NCBI GenBank assembly: GCA_046727955.1
Contig: JBKPDO010000012.1
Coordinates: 1 to 13,705, forward strand
Reading direction: 5' to 3'
DNA length: 13,705 bases
DNA from: DASVXQ01 sp046727955
GTDB lineage: Bacteria; Actinomycetota; CALGFH01
Below, one piece after another: positions 13,568-13,705 of the stretch. The notes under the pieces were generated by a model, which saw only the letters and a program-made list of their open reading frames with translations, was not told where the DNA came from and searched no databases. How positions within the stretch are numbered: the stretch's first letter is position 1; each line of letters starts with the position of its first letter. Made by a program: the position numbers and the translations under genes.

Positions 13568-13705
13568 CTACTTCCTCATGAAGAACTCGGCGTCGAAGTA
13601 GCCGCTGAGCTGCAGGAATACGACTGGGTACAGACTGGGTTGTGGTCGAATGACACCGTTGTCGCTGTTATTGGAGTTCCCGCTGCTTCGCACCACCACC
13701 CCGCC
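13568..13705 (-). CDS. Possible 3' end of an unknown gene (right edge)
   Basis: From the right edge the minus strand is open for 45 codons down to TAG 13568-13570. It reads GGVVVRSSGNSNNSDNGVIR, then a more hydrophobic stretch ending YPVVFLQLSGYFDAEFFMRK. The latter looks protein-like: mixed aromatic and aliphatic residues followed by a short charged end. Codons include ATT, CGA, CCA, GTA and AGT and are much less GC-biased than in the other genes, so it may be acquired DNA. With no start codon in the window and only 45 codons, an open frame by chance is possible. The family is not recognised. Confidence 0.35.
   Translation of the reverse strand, partial: GGVVVRSSGNSNNSDNGVIRPQPSLYPVVFLQLSGYFDAEFFMRK

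Noticed and set aside
1..13705. CRISPR array, tRNA, rRNA or riboswitch
   Set aside because: No regularly spaced long repeats, tRNA cloverleaf or rRNA-like sequence was recognised. The only spaced repeat (9949-10002) has three 8-base copies inside a gene.

Overview
The window is very GC-rich DNA with strong GC bias at third codon positions, GTG as well as ATG starts and GGAGG-type ribosome binding sites. The gene families (an MMPL transporter, a BTAD/AAA/TPR regulator of the SARP/AfsR type, hemerythrin-domain proteins, LysR and SDR proteins) fit a high-GC actinomycete or related Actinomycetota. I cannot name the organism. It reads as an accessory, partly decayed chromosomal region: complete genes alternate with gene fragments, frameshifted genes and a Tn3-type transposase remnant.

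Left part (1-4480), mostly minus strand. It holds the 5' end of an unknown coiled-coil gene (109 to edge), a strong hairpin terminator (306-333), an MMPL-family exporter (2538 to 343), and a hemerythrin-domain gene broken by one missing base near 3190 (3410 to 2857). Just upstream of both the MMPL and the hemerythrin gene, in the same orientation, are short 5' fragments that look like starts of alpha/beta-hydrolase genes (2610 and 3565). The 3565 fragment carries a complete-looking regulatory region. Beyond it, on the plus strand, lies a decayed Tn3-family transposase segment (about 3830-4140).

Middle part (4481-6620). A LysR-type regulator (5443 to 4481) is divergent from an alpha/beta-hydrolase-fold protein (5533-6408) that appears to have lost its nucleophile and catalytic histidine. 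That gene overlaps, by ATGA, the start of a broken RidA-like gene. The control region between LysR and the hydrolase has a 17-bp inverted repeat and a second short palindrome. A near copy of it (37 of 41 core bases by hand alignment) lies in inverted orientation at 3598-3638, upstream of the hemerythrin gene. One LysR protein may therefore control both units.

Right part (6846-13705). A probable four-gene plus-strand operon encodes a large BTAD-AAA-TPR regulator, an SDR protein whose catalytic Tyr is His, a 56-residue small ORF joined by overlaps, and a second, membrane-anchored hemerythrin protein, followed by a hairpin. Next come an epoxide-hydrolase/haloalkane-dehalogenase-like gene with one missing base near 12172, another hairpin, a small secreted two-cysteine protein, and at the edge the 3' end of a possible minus-strand gene. 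All frame breaks whose direction I could resolve are explained by a missing single base; this is either decay with a deletion bias or a sequencing artefact.
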